Shown here one piece after another: positions 7,071 to 7,122 of a stretch of DNA of 7,122 bases (the first letter of the stretch is position 1; the number at the start of each line of letters is the position of its first letter). A program made the position numbers and the translations under genes. Source of the DNA: Chitinophagaceae bacterium (GTDB lineage Bacteria; Bacteroidota; Bacteroidia; Chitinophagales; Chitinophagaceae); the NCBI GenBank assembly GCA_947461495.1, contig CANHLV010000089.1, positions 1 through 7,122 on the forward strand. The letters run 5' to 3'. The notes beneath the pieces are model-generated. The model searched no databases, had not been told where the DNA came from, and saw nothing but the letters and a program-made list of their open reading frames with translations.

Positions 7071-7122
7071 ATGCTTTCGTCCAAAATATCGGCTCAAACA
7101 CCCGTCTTTATTGCCTTTTTTC
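7071..7122 (+). CDS. Possible start of a further gene, cut by the right edge
   Basis: An ATG at 7071 opens a frame that continues to the edge for 17 codons, MLSSKISAQTPVFIAFF. An in-frame TAA at 7062-7064 makes this the first possible start. The rising hydrophobicity at the end could mark the beginning of a membrane segment, but the piece is too short to identify. The opposite strand shows only short frames that stop near the edge. It may be chance. Confidence 0.3.
   Translation, partial: MLSSKISAQTPVFIAFF

Noticed and set aside
7092..7122. Minus-strand frame reaching in from the right edge as the end of a convergent gene
   Set aside because: Only a few codons before a stop, with no identifiable motif; cannot be supported.

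Overview
The window is AT-rich and looks like a chromosomal segment of a Bacteroidota bacterium. The evidence is Bacteroidota-type promoter boxes (TAnnTTTG) ahead of two transcription units, start codons mostly without Shine-Dalgarno sequences, an integrase remnant of the Bacteroides-type tyrosine recombinase family, and protein styles (GcvT, ComB, SWIM/SNF2) typical of that phylum. The genus cannot be told from this stretch.

Left part (1-1200), accessory: a minus-strand gene running off the left edge encodes an AbiEi-like protein, the antitoxin/repressor of type IV abortive-infection toxin-antitoxin systems. Its short leader carries a perfect 7-bp inverted repeat that is a good candidate for an autoregulatory operator. 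The toxin gene (abiEii) would be expected just beyond the left edge and is not visible. Upstream lies a gene-poor stretch holding a long imperfect inverted repeat and the C-terminal end of a tyrosine recombinase (HTAR, GHK and the nucleophilic Tyr kept, front part gone). This looks like the scar of an integrated element that stops right at the promoter of the next operon.

Middle part (1217-3081), housekeeping: a promoter, then gcvT (glycine cleavage T-protein) and, 21 nt later, a comB-family 2-phosphosulfolactate phosphatase gene. They are probably cotranscribed. The two enzymes have no obvious biochemical link.

Right part (3146-6981): a second promoter-like box, a leader that can form a hairpin covering the purine-rich stretch ahead of a TTG start, and a 1253-residue SNF2-family ATPase with two SWIM zinc fingers in tandem at its N-terminus. 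After it come a weak hairpin and what may be the first 17 codons of another gene at the right edge.

No complete novel multi-gene system is visible. The most interesting items are the AbiE locus with its palindrome beside an integrase scar, the tandem-SWIM SNF2 protein with its possibly hairpin-controlled non-ATG start, and the comB gene in a non-methanogen.
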